Below, in pieces: positions 11,355 to 21,468 of a stretch of DNA of 64,000 nt (within the stretch, counting starts at the first letter, position 1; each line of letters starts with the position of its first letter). This stretch comes from Corylus avellana (Eukaryota > Streptophyta > Magnoliopsida > Fagales > Betulaceae). The notes below the pieces were generated by a model, which ran no database searches, was not told the origin of the DNA, and was given only the letters and a program-made list of their open reading frames with translations. The stretch covers positions 7,591,811-7,655,810 of the forward strand of contig NC_081548.1 of assembly GCF_901000735.1 (NCBI RefSeq). Reading direction: 5' to 3'. The position numbers and the translations under genes were made by a program.

Positions 11355-12263
11355 GGGAGCTTTGGAATAACTTTATTTAGGATGTACTCTTTGATAGCAT
11401 CTATTTGTGATATATTTTTTGATACTATGTATTTGGATAGTTGTTGGTACTTTCTATTTGCTAATGTGTATTTGACTATTTGTTGATCGTGATCTGTTTG
11501 GTAATGTATATCTGTTGGTACTTTTTATTTGGTTTATATTATATTAAGATATTCGCAAAATTTTTGGTTCAACAACTTTTGAGTTAGTAAATCTCCCTTG
11601 ACATGGTTATCAAGGTTAAAGAACTTTGAGTAAACAATGCAAGGGAGTAATAATATCTTTCTAAATTTTATTTTTAAGTGTATGCAGGATGACAAGAGTA
11701 CAAGAAAGTTAAACCACCCAAGCAGGTTCTCGCTTTAATATATTTCATGAAGAAACACATTTTTAGTATCTCTTTCTCTATCATTTTGGGTTTCATTTTC
11801 ATTGTCTTTGATATTATATATTGGTTCATTGTGGTAGATTACTCAAATTGCTTATGAGGATGAATTGGCAAGGAAGAGAATGCAGATAAGTACTTTATTT
11901 TGGGTTTTGGAATTTTGCTGCCCATGAATTGTAAAACATATATTTAATAGTTTTCTCCCTTGGCAGGTTTGGTTAATGGGGCAGTTCTCACATATTTTTT
12001 ATGATTTTGATGAGGTTAGTCATTTTGAGTTATGTTTCTTGTGGGCATTTAGATTAGTTTGATTATTTCATATATTAATTGATTCATCAAAGAATGTTGT
12101 TGTGTACTTAAACATAAATGCAATGTTTCTTATAGAGGTACTCTACGTGCATTTTATTTGCCCATGCATGGAGTTATGTTTCTCCGGATAAGTTTTCCTG
12201 CTGAATTCTTTTAGTGTTGGTTTCTTCATAGTGAACTTTTTTTTTTGGCCTCAATCTTGTTAG
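11355..12263 (+). other. Intergenic or intronic stretch with unassigned exon-like segments
   Basis: Between the TNPA stop and the PFK exons, three short open segments are flanked by plausible splice sites: near 11686-11726 (contains STRKLNHPSR), 11838-11885 (contains TQIAYEDELARKRMQ) and 11967-12014 (contains LMGQFSHIFYDFDE, followed by GTTAGT). They are conserved in copy 2. They do not clearly match phosphofructokinase and I cannot assign them; they may come from another captured gene. The rest is AT-rich and shows nothing recognisable. Confidence 0.4.
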
Positions 12264-12857
12264 GCGCACAATGCTTATCATGGTGTTGGCATTGTCAAAT
12301 TGATGGGCCGTAGCAGTAGATATATAGCTATGCATGCATCCCTAGCTAGTGGACAAATTGACATATGTTTGATTCATGAGGTACTTATTACTAGCAATTA
12401 ATTGGATAGTTATCTTTGTGAGCTGTTACTGATTCTACTGATATGCACATCTAAGGTATCTTTTAATTTGCACGGGCCTCATGGTGTTTTGAGTCATCTG
12501 AAATACCTGATTGAGACAAAGGGTTCGGCTGTTATTTGTGTCGCAGAGGGAGCACGGCAGGTGAGTTACGTAAGGAATTCATATTTTCGCTTTTGGGTTG
12601 AATACTATTAATTGATCAGGAGATTTAAATTGTGCAGTTCTTTTTTGGCTTCATGAAATACTGTGAAAAACTGCCTGTGTTCATTTCATTGCATTGCATA
12701 GATCTTATAACTTCTTCATTATATTTTTCCCCAAGATGAAGAGTAAAATTCAGTATGTTATTGTTTTTTGATGCAGAATTTTATTCAGAAAACTAATGCT
12801 AAAGATGCGTCTGGGAACATTGTATTTGGAGATTTCGGTGTCCACATTCAACAAGAG
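12264..12857 (+). pseudogene. Captured exons of ATP-dependent 6-phosphofructokinase, copy 1
   Basis: Three exons with intact GT/AG borders encode consecutive parts of a plant PFK, the glycolytic enzyme that phosphorylates fructose 6-phosphate. Exon 12264-12380 gives [15 protein letters not shown] and SLASGQIDICLIHE. Exon 12456-12560 gives FNLHGPHGVLSHLKYLIE and AVICVAEGARQ. Exon 12777-12857 gives QKTNAKDASGNIVFGDFG. Exon lengths (117, 105, 81) are all multiples of three. Only the middle of the roughly 450-500 aa enzyme is present; the ATP-binding N-terminal half and the C-terminus are missing here. Substitutions at normally conserved sites include IPE to IHE, SSG to SSR and EGAGQ to EGARQ. 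It lies in the transposon's orientation, downstream of TNPA, in both copies. It could make chimeric RNA but not a working enzyme. Confidence 0.88.
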
Positions 12858-13111
12858 GTTGGTGGTTGTATTTTGACTAATTTCATGTGGTCTTCATCTC
12901 TCCATGACTCTTGAGACAAGTTAAGTGGGTTGATAAATAATGAGCTGACTAAAAGTCTAATTTTTAACATCATTGATATGTGTTGCATGGATAAGAATGG
13001 ACTGCACTTTGGCGTTTTAGTTGTCATTTGTCAGAGTTACAAATATGATATATTTTAAGCCATCAAGATCTTACTCTATTAGTGACTCTTTTTGCTAAGA
13101 CTAGTCAGTTG
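12858..13111. other. 3' flank of the PFK exons, ends at the gap
   Basis: Non-coding sequence matching 31020-31273 of copy 2. It stops at the 100-N gap, so the 3' end repeats seen in copy 2 (31341-31530) are not available for copy 1. Confidence 0.7.
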
Positions 13112-13211
13112 NNNNNNNNNNNNNNNNNNNNNNNNNNNNNNNNNNNNNNNNNNNNNNNNNNNNNNNNNNNNNNNNNNNNNNNNNNNNNNNNNNNNNNNNN
13201 NNNNNNNNNNN
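13112..13211. other. Assembly gap (100 N)
   Basis: A run of exactly 100 N, the usual placeholder for a gap of unknown size. It separates copy 1 of the CACTA element from the hAT pseudogene. Confidence 0.99.
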
Positions 13212-14613
13212 AAGTCCAACCAATACTTCTCAAATTAGAGAGTATTTGAGTTGCCATTAAACTCTTATGCTCATCTTCACTCACAACATCTTCCTTCAAG
13301 CTCACATAAATCATGGCAATCATGGGAAAATATAAGTTGGTAGTGGGATACTTAGTACTAGAAAAAGCACATGTAGCTTGGTAAAAGCAAGCTAAGAAAC
13401 TTTTGATATTATCCACCTTTTCCCACTCAACTGCAGTAGGACAATGCCTATAGTTTTTATCAGTCATCTCCAACTAACTAAAAGCACGCCTATAGTGAAC
13501 TGCACTCTTAAGCATCAGATATGTAGAATTCCATCTGGTTGGCACATCTTGTTTTAACCATTTATGACTGTCCAATGACATTTGATTCACTGCTTGAAGA
13601 AAACTTTGCTTTTACACTTGTGATCAACTAACATACTTGACGCTATCTTGAACCTTTTGGATAGCATCATTGATCTCTTTCAATCCATCTTGCACTATCA
13701 AATTAAGAATGTGAGCACAACAACGCATATGAAAGAAATCACCATCAGAAGGAAGGGCTTTTTCCATGTTCAATTTATCTTTTAAGAACCCAACACAACT
13801 ATCATTAGAAGAAGCATTATCCAATGTTATACTGAAAATCTTGTTCTCAATTCCCCACTCTTGTAGCAAGTTATATATAACATCAAACAAAGAGATACCA
13901 TTGTGTGGTGGGGGCATAAATGAAAAGTTTAACACCCTCTTGGTTAAGACCCAGTATTTGTTAATAAAATGTGTAGTAAGGCAGATATACCCATCAGTTG
14001 CCAAAGAAGTCCACAAATTAGATGTTAAACAAATCCTCCCAGGACAAGCATTCAACATAGATTTAACCCTTTGTTTTTCCCTCAAATACATCTTAACCAA
14101 ATCAGCTTTACCAGTATTTCTAGAGATAAAAGGTATATCAGCACGCAAATATTGATGTACTGCTCTTACATCATCATATTCAACATAAGAAAAGGGCCAA
14201 TCATGCTTAATAACCGTCGCAACCAACAATTCTCTATATTTTTTAGGATCAAATTTAGAGTCACTTACTCCCAGAGATCCTGTTTTTCCAGCTAAAAACA
14301 TTTGCCCAACATCATGACTGTTTCTCCCCCCGCAATTTTTACTATACTTTATTAAATTTCCAGTTCCATATGAACTTCGAGCCCTATATTTATTAGCACA
14401 CGTCTTGCATTTTGCCCATACCTCCGGGTCATTTGGATCAGCATTAGGAACGATGTCATAATATTGCCAAACATCTGAGGTCTTCCTATGCTTCTTTCCC
14501 TTTTTCTCATTCCCCATAGAAACAGAGTTATCTCCTAGTGAATTTACTTCAACAACATCGTCTTCAATTTCAAATGACTCGAATGCATCTTGAACAATTT
14601 CTTCATTAGTCCT
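13212..14613 (-). pseudogene. hAT transposase with BED zinc finger (RICESLEEPER-like), degraded, C-terminus missing
   Basis: On the minus strand the frame runs from an AG acceptor near 14613 (upstream residues EEIVQDAFESFEIEDD) through an internal Met at 14517. A BED-type zinc finger follows, with VWAKCKTC and the second pair spaced further on. The central hAT region has GRICLTSNLWTS, TLDNASSND and HMRCCAHILNLIVQDGL. Further on come QDVPTRWNSTYLML and KYPTTNLYFP. Three in-frame stops interrupt it (13624-13626, 13612-13614, 13474-13476), but no frameshift was found: the frame is kept from 14517 to the gap. The hAT dimerisation domain that should follow is lost in the gap. The terminal inverted repeat on the 5' side is probably at about 16600. 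Confidence 0.88.
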
Positions 14614-14848
14614 CTACACACATAACAATTAGTTAAAGTATATGCTATCAAGTAGTTTAATAAGATTTAATAACTATATAACAATTACTTGTCAAAAATT
14701 TGGTACATATTAAATGGAAAGCCTTATTTTGCCATTGATGCACTTTACATCATTCAAACACTTCCTCCATAGATCATCTTCTTTTAATTTGTATGTACTA
14801 TATTTTAAAGACAACATCCAAAATTCCAAATGGATAAATACTAATTTT
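14614..14848. other. Intronic or flanking DNA of the hAT element
   Basis: AT-rich with no coding signal. It probably belongs to the first intron of the hAT transposase. Confidence 0.4.
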
Positions 14849-15287
14849 AAAAAGGGTTAAATACTCCAGACCCCCCTAGGGTTTCCCAACTTTATTTTTT
14901 TCCCCCTGTGGTTTCATTTTTATCACAGGAGGTCCCTATGGTTTTGATAAGTGACCAAGTTAGTCCATCCATTAGTTGACCGTTAGGACTGACACGTGGA
15001 CCAATCAGACGTCGACACGTGGCACATATTTAATTTTTTTAAAAATTAATAAAAATGTATTTAAAAAAAAAAGCCACCCCCTTGCTAATAAAAAAAATTA
15101 AATATGTGCCACGTGTCGACGTCGGATTGGTCCATGTGTCAGTCCTAACGGTCAACTAACGGATAGACTAACTTGGTCACTTATCAAAACCACAGGGACC
15201 TCCTGTAATAAAAATGAAACCCCAGGGGGAAAAAAAATAAAGTTGGGAAACCCTAGGGGGTCTAGAGTATTTAACCCTTTTAAAAAA
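14849..15287. mobile_element. Long-TIR MITE (foldback, about 440 bp), probably Mutator-like
   Basis: The two halves are almost full inverted complements. The left arm begins AAAGGGTTAAATACTCCAGA and the right arm ends in its complement (TCTAGAGTATTTAACCCTTT). Both arms carry the CACGTGTCGACGTC region, and only a short AT-rich centre separates them near 15050-15080. There is no coding capacity. Arms this long suggest a Mutator-like MITE. No target-site duplication could be fixed because the flanks are AT homopolymers. It is nested in the hAT element. Confidence 0.85.
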
Positions 15288-16386
15288 TTAATTATAAAAT
15301 GTTAGACCATTCACTCTCTCTATTATTCCAAATTTCCAAGGCTTTCAAGTTTCAACTTTAGCAATATTTCACTTTGATTATCTACACAAAATGTTTATCA
15401 AATTATAGCCACATCTAAGCATGTTCTGAGCACAATATAATAAACAAAGTAGAGGCAGATTAATAATTTAATACTTACTAGTCTACTAGTCTAAAAACAA
15501 GCATACCAAATCAATGAAATCATGTCTATATCTCTCTAGCCTCTACCCAGCCAACAAACAGTCTAAAGACAACCAAAAAATACATTATACATTTTACAAA
15601 TCATACATTATCAGTACACACAAAAAATGCAAAAAAAAAAAAAAAATGACAACTAGTAAAATCTAAAAAAATAGTAATAATAATAAAAATCAAAGCAAGA
15701 GATAAAGAGAATCAGAGACATACTGCCATACCGAGGAGTCGGAGACAGAGTGGAGTTAGAGACAGAGAGGTGCGGCTGAGTCGGGCTAAGTGCTAACGGA
15801 GAAAGACTGAAACTAAAAGAGTGACTGTGAGAGAGGGAGATAGAGCTGAGAGGGAGAGGGACAGCCGGAGAGGGAGAGAGGAGAGACAGTCCGGTGAGTG
15901 GTGACTCCGGTCGCCGGTTTGGGTGGGGGGAGCTGGCGGATACAGGGGTTTTTAGATGAGAGAGGGTTCGAGGGAGATAGAGCCGAGAGGGAGAGCCAAG
16001 AGGGAATGCCGGTCTGCCGGAAAGGGAGAGAGGAGAGAGAGGCGTCGCCGGTGGGGGGAGGGGGCTGGCGGCTGGCGATTGGTGGGGTAGTGGGCTCATG
16101 AGGCCGTGACCGTAAGGGTGAGCGACTGAGCGTGAGTGTCTGAGAGGGAGTACTGGAGTAGTCGTGTTTAGGCTTTTAGCTGTTTAGGAATTAGGAAATT
16201 TTGATTTTAGGGTTTCACTTTCACTGTTTCACACTTTCACTTGTTAGTTGTTATTCACAAATCACAGATTCACTTATTCTTAGTTCTTTTCTTAGTTCTT
16301 ACCGGGTTGCGCTTGCGGGTTGGGCACTTGGGAAGTTGGGCTTACTCTTGGGGTGGGGTTTTTTTTTAATTTTTAATTTTATTTAA
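15288..16386. other. 5' region of the hAT element with GC-rich block
   Basis: 15290-15650 is AT-rich with nothing recognisable. 15720-16150 is unusually G/A-rich (GAGAGGGAGAG runs, CGGTGGGGGG). Its minus-strand frame is Pro/Ser/Leu low-complexity, which I read as promoter and leader sequence of the hAT gene or captured leader, not as protein. 16150-16386 shows nothing recognisable. Confidence 0.4.
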
Positions 16387-16600
16387 ATAAGTTAACAGGT
16401 CTGGTGGGTCACCCGAGACCCGCCAGACCCATTAACTTAAACGTGTCTGGTGGGTCGACCCGCCAGACACGAATTTATCCGAGTCTTAATCGGGTAAACC
16501 CGATTAAGACCCGAACCCGATAAGCCCAAACCCATTACCTACTAACTTCGTGTCGTGTTCATGTCGGATTCGCGGGTCGTGTCCAAATTGCCGGCCCCAG
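16387..16600 (-). repeat. hAT subterminal and terminal repeat region
   Basis: Repeated complementary blocks CTGGTGGGTC / GACCCGCCAGAC and CGTGTCGTG / CACGAC-type motifs are followed by GGGTCGTGTCCAAATTGCC and GGCCCCAG. Read on the minus strand this begins CTGGGGCCGGCAATTTGGAC, a typical plant hAT end. The element end is placed near 16600. Confidence 0.7.
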
Positions 16601-17209
16601 TGTAGATTGTTAGAAACATGGGTGACAGGAAAAAAATTTTCTTGACATGTTAGTAGGTTGAATGTCAGAAAATTCTGACGTTTACTGTACGACACGTCAG
16701 AATAATTTTCTGACGTGGTAAGTGTTTCCACGTCAGAAATTCTGACGTTGGAGTTCCGCCACGTCATAAAATGTGGAATTTTTTAAAAATATTTTCTGAA
16801 ATTTTTTTTTTCAATTAAAAAATTTATTAATTTAAATTAATTTTCAATTAAATTTTTTTTTTTTGGGAATCGAGTGGTGCAAAGAAACGAAAATCAAGCA
16901 CCATTAATGGTGCAGAGAAGAAGATTTCAAAAACCCAAATATTTGGGTTTTTGATTTTAGGAATTTCTGATCTGCACCTCTATTCTTTTCTCTTTCTCTC
17001 TCTTCTTTTCTATCTCCGGCCAGCTCTCCCTTTTCTCCATTTTCTCACTCTCTCTGTTCTTTTTAATCTCCATTTTCAAAAACTCAAACCCAAAACCCAA
17101 ACCAAAAAAATCTTCAAAAAATCAAAAACCCAAATATAAAATCCAACAAATCTTCAAAAACCCAAAAATCTTCTTATCTTCTTCTTCTTCTTCTTCTTCT
17201 TCTTTTTTT
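16601..17209. mobile_element. CACTA end fragment with TGACGTGG repeats and CT-rich leader
   Basis: 16640-16770 holds alternating TTCTGACGTGG and CCACGTCAGAA motifs like the ends of the second CACTA family at 38163, 41483, 47038 and 57250. A CT-rich leader follows at 16980-17050, then a (CTT)n run that enters the gap. The order (repeats, CT-rich leader) matches the 5' ends at 41483-41908 and 47038-47601. It is truncated by the hAT end and the gap. Confidence 0.6.
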
Positions 17210-17309
17210 NNNNNNNNNNNNNNNNNNNNNNNNNNNNNNNNNNNNNNNNNNNNNNNNNNNNNNNNNNNNNNNNNNNNNNNNNNNNNNNNNNNNNNNNNNN
17301 NNNNNNNNN
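17210..17309. other. Assembly gap (100 N)
   Basis: A run of 100 N between a (CTT)n run and a (TA)n run. Simple repeats on both sides explain why assembly stopped. Confidence 0.99.
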
Positions 17310-17819
17310 TATATATATATATATATATATATATTATTGCTGCCCAATAACGTCTACTAAAATTGTGTATATATCACTGCATTATTTAAAATTTTCAAAT
17401 AAAGTGACACAATATGCACCATCAATTCCATCCTCCTAAAGAAAGATTTTAATTTGTATATATTTGTCATTTGGTTAGGAGTTACATTTGGACTAATTTG
17501 AAGAGTTAATTCCCATTTCATAATTCATATTAAATTTTACAAATCTAATAGTGTATATATATTATATGATGAATATATTGATACCTTATGGAAAGATTTT
17601 ACACTGTTAAATATAACAAAATAAAATCTAAACCGTAAAATAATTCCTCTCAATTGTAAGTGAAAATATATTGATACCTTGCAACTCAAAAACCGGCCAT
17701 GTGCAAATACAGGGTCATTCCCATAAGAAAACACAAAAGCAAGTAAAAAGAAACAAAACTAAAGACAAATAAAAAGATTAACTTAAAACATACTAAACAA
17801 AATAAAAAGGGTAAACTAT
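17310..17819. other. AT-rich non-coding DNA
   Basis: It starts with a (TA)n run and then shows no recognisable gene or repeat. It ends near AAAAAGGGTAAACTATGAGG, the sort of sequence that flanks the 3' side of minus-strand plant retroelement ORFs. Confidence 0.5.
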
Positions 17820-17872
17820 GAGGTGCCTCCCATGAGCGCTAAGTTTAACGTCTTCAGCCAGACGGTAGTCCC

Positions 17873-18966
17873 TGCTTACTGTTGTCCAGAAGATGATGCT
17901 CCTGCAGATGGCAGTGGCAATCGGTTGACAATGGACTGCATCAATTCTTCTAAGGCGCCTAGGCGTTTGTCCATCAATTCGTTATTTTTCCGAGCCTCCT
18001 TTCTTTGGCCAGCCAACTCTCTCCAAAGGCCCGCTATTTCTTCGCTAAGTGAGCGGTTTTGTGCTTCACGAAAAATTCTCGGGACCTCCTCCTCAGCTGT
18101 CTCTGAATCAACTACAGGTTCATCTTCGGCCATTGGCTCGGCCTCATACTTTTCCGCACCAGCTGCTGGTGCTAGAGCTACTTGGGGCATGTGGGAGAGG
18201 CTCTTGTTCCATTGGCGAATGCCAAATATGGGAGTAGTAGTGACTGGTTCATCAGCTGCGGTACCCTTGACGCCTTTCTTCCGGAGGATGTAGGAGATTA
18301 AGTATGGGAAAGGCAACCCCCATGAATGTGTGGACCCCGCTCCTCCAACGTGCATCCCATTCCAAAATTTGTAAATTTGCTTCTAAATTATGTCGGGAAT
18401 GGAGTACCAAGCACCTTTATGGAAGGCGTAGAGTGTTTGAAGAAATTGATCCCGCCTCTGACTTTTGTGCCCCAAAGGAAAAGTCGTTGAGGTAGCTTGG
18501 ATCGGCGGCAGGCATTATGGTGGGCATCGGCATATATCCCTTCGCACATGTCCACAATGATTTCCGCCACGTAGAAGGTGGCCGGTTGGTCAGCAAGTTA
18601 TGCGGCTTCTGGAGGTTGCTCATCATTGCATTGAAGGGCAGCAGCAATGTCGGCCCGTGTTACGTCAATAGCTTTGCCTTGCACTTTTGAAGAGAGGGCA
18701 GCCAACCTCCTACAGTCATGAGACAGGTGGGCATAAAACTCGATCACCAATTTTCTGTAAGCAGTGGGGGTGACCAGCTTGAAAAGCTTCTTAAGCCCCC
18801 GTCGCTTCAACTCGGCGACTGCCCATTGAGTCCCCTCAAGATTTTCAAAGTCTTCGCGAATGGCGAAAGTGGTCTCAAATAGCAGCTCCCGCTCCTCAAA
18901 ACTGGGCGGGGGAGAAATGGCTCGGGTATCGGACCCTCGGGAGGACGAAGCTCGAGTTCTTGGCAT
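17873..18966 (-). pseudogene. Putative plant transposon protein (retroelement-type ORF), broken
   Basis: On the minus strand from the Met at 18966 the protein begins MPRTRASSSRGSD. It continues with FENLEGTQWAVAELKRRGL, LVIEFYAHLSHD and KAIDVTRADIAAALQ, the pattern of a protein family commonly labelled putative plant transposon protein. An in-frame TAA at 18598-18600 interrupts it. The same frame then continues (FYVAEIIVDMCEGIYADAHH), and between 18388 and 18355 the frame shifts. The C-terminal part (IAGLWRELAGQRKEARKNN, RLGALEELMQSIVN) looks coiled-coil and ends near 17876. The family is found in plant LTR-type elements of uncertain autonomy; no reverse transcriptase or integrase is seen nearby. 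The sequence just 3' (GAGGTGCCTCCCATGAGCGC) resembles a motif common downstream of such ORFs. Confidence 0.7.
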
Positions 18967-19390
18967 GATGAGCTTGATTGGGGACTTTTGTCGAACACCT
19001 GGTGTGCACTAGAGATAGCCAAAATTGCAAAACAATGCAACTCCGCTCAAAACCCTCTGCAAAAACACCAAAATCCAACTAGAACAAAGCAATGTGGGTG
19101 GATGAACACCCACAATTGCAGAAATATGGGAAAAAAAAAAAGTTGCGAAAGTGATCATGGTTGGGGTGTTGATGGGAATGGGGAATGGGGAATGGGGTAT
19201 AAAGTACCTGGTATGGTTGCTGGAGAAGAGAACTGTATGGTGGTTGTGTGGTAGAGGTGATTAAAAATGGTGGACGAGTGGTTGTACTGGAGGTGCGTGG
19301 GTGCTTGGAGAGGTGTACGGCGTAGGGGAAGAAAATTTTGTGGGGGTGGGGGGAAAGTGACCTAAAATAGGTCACGTGGTGTGCTGTCCG
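18967..19390. other. Flank of the retroelement-type ORF
   Basis: Non-coding sequence upstream of the minus-strand ORF, with G-rich runs near 19170-19200 and 19330-19350. No terminal repeat was identified. Confidence 0.4.
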
Positions 19391-19392
19391 AG

Positions 19393-19485
19393 TGCGATCG
19401 ATCGCATTCGGCCAAGGGAGAGGCGGGATGATTCTGTTATTGCGATCGATCACACCCAAGGTGCGATCGATCGCAATAACAGAAT
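19393..19485. repeat. TGCGATCGATCGCA palindromes and a 21-bp-arm hairpin
   Basis: The palindrome occurs near 19393 and 19462. ATTCTGTTATTGCGATCGAT at 19431 pairs with its exact complement ending at 19485, arms of 21 bases with a 13-base loop. It lies at the left side of CACTA copy 2 and shares the palindrome found near the 3' end (31341-31530), so it probably belongs to that element's end region. Confidence 0.75.
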
Positions 19486-19878
19486 GGCTCATATATATAT
19501 TTTATGCAATTATTTTTTTTTTAATTTTTATTGCATAATGCACAACAACTTCGATCATGATATGATCAAATGATCGATCAAACTTGAAACAATTGAAATT
19601 GAATGTTTGATCAGACATCCAATTGGTCCTACCTAGTGCATTCGTTCGATCGATCGTGATAAGATCAAATGATCGAACAAAATTCAAACAAATTAAATGT
19701 TCGATCTAACATTGAATTGAACTCTAAGCATTTTATATTATATTAGTGCATTACTTAAATTGATCGGGATACAATCAATAAAACTTGACATGATTGAAGG
19801 TTCAATCAAACATCTGATAAAATCAATTCCGATCGATACTATTACGTATTAGATTGATCGATCGTAATGGGATCAAAT

Positions 19879-20300
19879 GTTCGATCAAACATCCGATCGA
19901 TCATAATGAATTAGTTCGATTGATCGGGATATGAGTAAATGATCGATCAAACATCCGATCGATCCTAATAAATTAATTCGATTGATCCTGATATAATTAA
20001 ATGATTGATCAAACATTCGATCGATCCTAATGAATTAGTTCCATTGATCGCGAAATGATTAAATGATCGATCAAACATCCGATCGATACTAATTCATTAA
20101 TTCGATTGATCGTGATATGATTAAATGATCGATCAAACATCCGATCGATCATAATAAATTAGTTTGATTGATCGCGATAGGATCAATCGTTCGATCAAAC
20201 ATCTGATCGATCATAATGAATTAGTTAGATTGATCGTGATAGAACCAAATGTCCGATCGATCCTACTGAATTAGTTCGATTGACTGTGGTATGATCAATT
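19879..20300. repeat. 62-bp minisatellite, about seven diverged units
   Basis: Units start at 19879, 19941, 20003, 20065, 20127, 20189 and 20251, an exact 62-bp period, but each unit differs at several bases. It corresponds to the near-identical array at 286-583 in copy 1. Confidence 0.85.
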
Positions 20301-20590
20301 GATAAATCAAACTGGATACAATTGAAGGTTCAATCGAACATTCAATTGAACTGTTAGCTTTTTATATTATCTTAGTGCCTTAGTTATATTGATCTTATAT
20401 TACCTTTGGATTTTGTATTATTTTATAATTAATTATAAGATAAATATCAACTTAATGATCTTTATCATAAAAATTTACTAAACGAAAATTTTTAGTTAAT
20501 ATTATAATAATAAAAACATATAATAAGAGACAAATTTAAAATAAATAAATAAAAAAAAAATTAAAAAATTGGAAGTATATTTTTTGTTTG
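20301..20590. other. AT-rich non-coding DNA
   Basis: No genes or recognisable repeats are seen between the 62-bp array and the MITE. Confidence 0.5.
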
Positions 20591-21154
20591 GAAAAAAATA
20601 TAAAAAAGCCACCAAAAGTACCCGTCGTTTGCAATATAACCGTCAAATGTTCAAAAGATACTAAAGTAGCCTCCCGAACTACCAAATTGTATAAAAATGC
20701 CACTTATTTTGAATATTCCTAGAATACCCCTATTATTTTAACAAATAAATAATAAAATAATTGAAAAAAGAACGAAACAATTTTTAAAAAAATACAAGAA
20801 AACCAATGGGTGAATAAAAACAAAAAAAGAAATTTTTTTTTGGAATAAATAATAAATAATTAATCATTGTAGTTTGCTTAAATTACAAATTGCTTCATAT
20901 CGTATTAAAGTAAAATTAAAGGTACAAAATTTGACTTCAGGGAATAAACTGTTTATTTTTTAAAAATATCTAAAGAACCGTACATTTGATTGTACTTTGT
21001 TAAAAGAATAGGGGTATTATAGAAATATAACAAAATAAGTAGACTTTTTGATACAATTTGGTAGTTTGACAGGATACTTTAGTCCGTTATGAACATTGAA
21101 GGACTATATTACAAATGGCTCGTAGTTTGGAGGGTTTTTATTTATATTTTTCTC
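20591..21154. mobile_element. Mutator-like MITE, about 560 bp
   Basis: The left end reads GGAAAAAAATATAAAAAAGC and the right end is an imperfect complement (GGGTTTTTATTTATATTTTT). Internal matching blocks are ACTACCAAATTGTATAAAAA against its complement near 21050, and TAGAATACCCCTATTATTTT against AAGAATAGGGGTATTATAGA. The end sequence resembles the larger element at 47986-49371. It has no coding capacity. Only its right part is recognisable in copy 1 (about 1332-1510). Confidence 0.7.
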
Positions 21155-21289
21155 TTTTATTTTTTTTGTAAATAAAATATCCCAAATATTTAGCTGCACA
21201 AAAATTTTACCAATAGATGGCGGTAAACTGGCGCGGGGGTTCTAAAATTTTCGGAACAAATTTTTCACCAAATCCCACACCTCCTGCCA

Positions 21290-21468
21290 ATCGTCTCTCA
21301 CTCTCACTCTGTCTCTCACTCTCACTCTCTCCCTCCCTCTCTCTCGAGCTCTCTCTCTCTCACTCACTCCACGCCAGTTTCTCTCTCTTCGGCAGCTGTT
21401 TCCGGCGAACCTCTCTCACTGCCAGCTCTCACTCCAACGAACTTAACGCTCTCTTGTAGCTCTCTCAG
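21290..21468 (+). promoter_or_regulatory. CT-rich 5' UTR exon of the CACTA transposase gene, copy 2
   Basis: Matches 1740-1971 of copy 1 and ends in CTCTCAG/GTATAAG, a splice donor. It is shorter than copy 1 by loss of CT repeats. Confidence 0.6.

Larger units (their letters stand above)
1..13111 (+). mobile_element. CACTA (En/Spm-like) element, copy 1, coding-competent, with captured PFK exons
   Basis: This segment aligns by eye with 19509-31273 along its length, apart from replaced stretches around 640-1330 and 2045-4460. In order it holds a 62-bp minisatellite, a CT-rich 5' UTR exon, a long intron, a tnp2/TNPD transposase, a TNPA-like gene and host phosphofructokinase exons. The pairing of a TNPD with a Transposase_24-type TNPA gene identifies the CACTA superfamily. 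The left end lies outside the window and the right end is lost in the gap at 13112, so no terminal CACTA motif was seen. Both transposase genes read through without stops, so this copy could encode the full machinery. Whether it is mobile cannot be judged without its ends. Confidence 0.85.

Noticed and set aside
12264..12857. A functional phosphofructokinase gene
   Set aside because: Only three internal exons are present, between transposon genes and a gap, with several conserved residues changed.
15653..16099. Pro/Ser/Leu-rich minus-strand frame
   Set aside because: Low complexity from G/A-rich DNA, no conserved motif, placed where the hAT leader should be.
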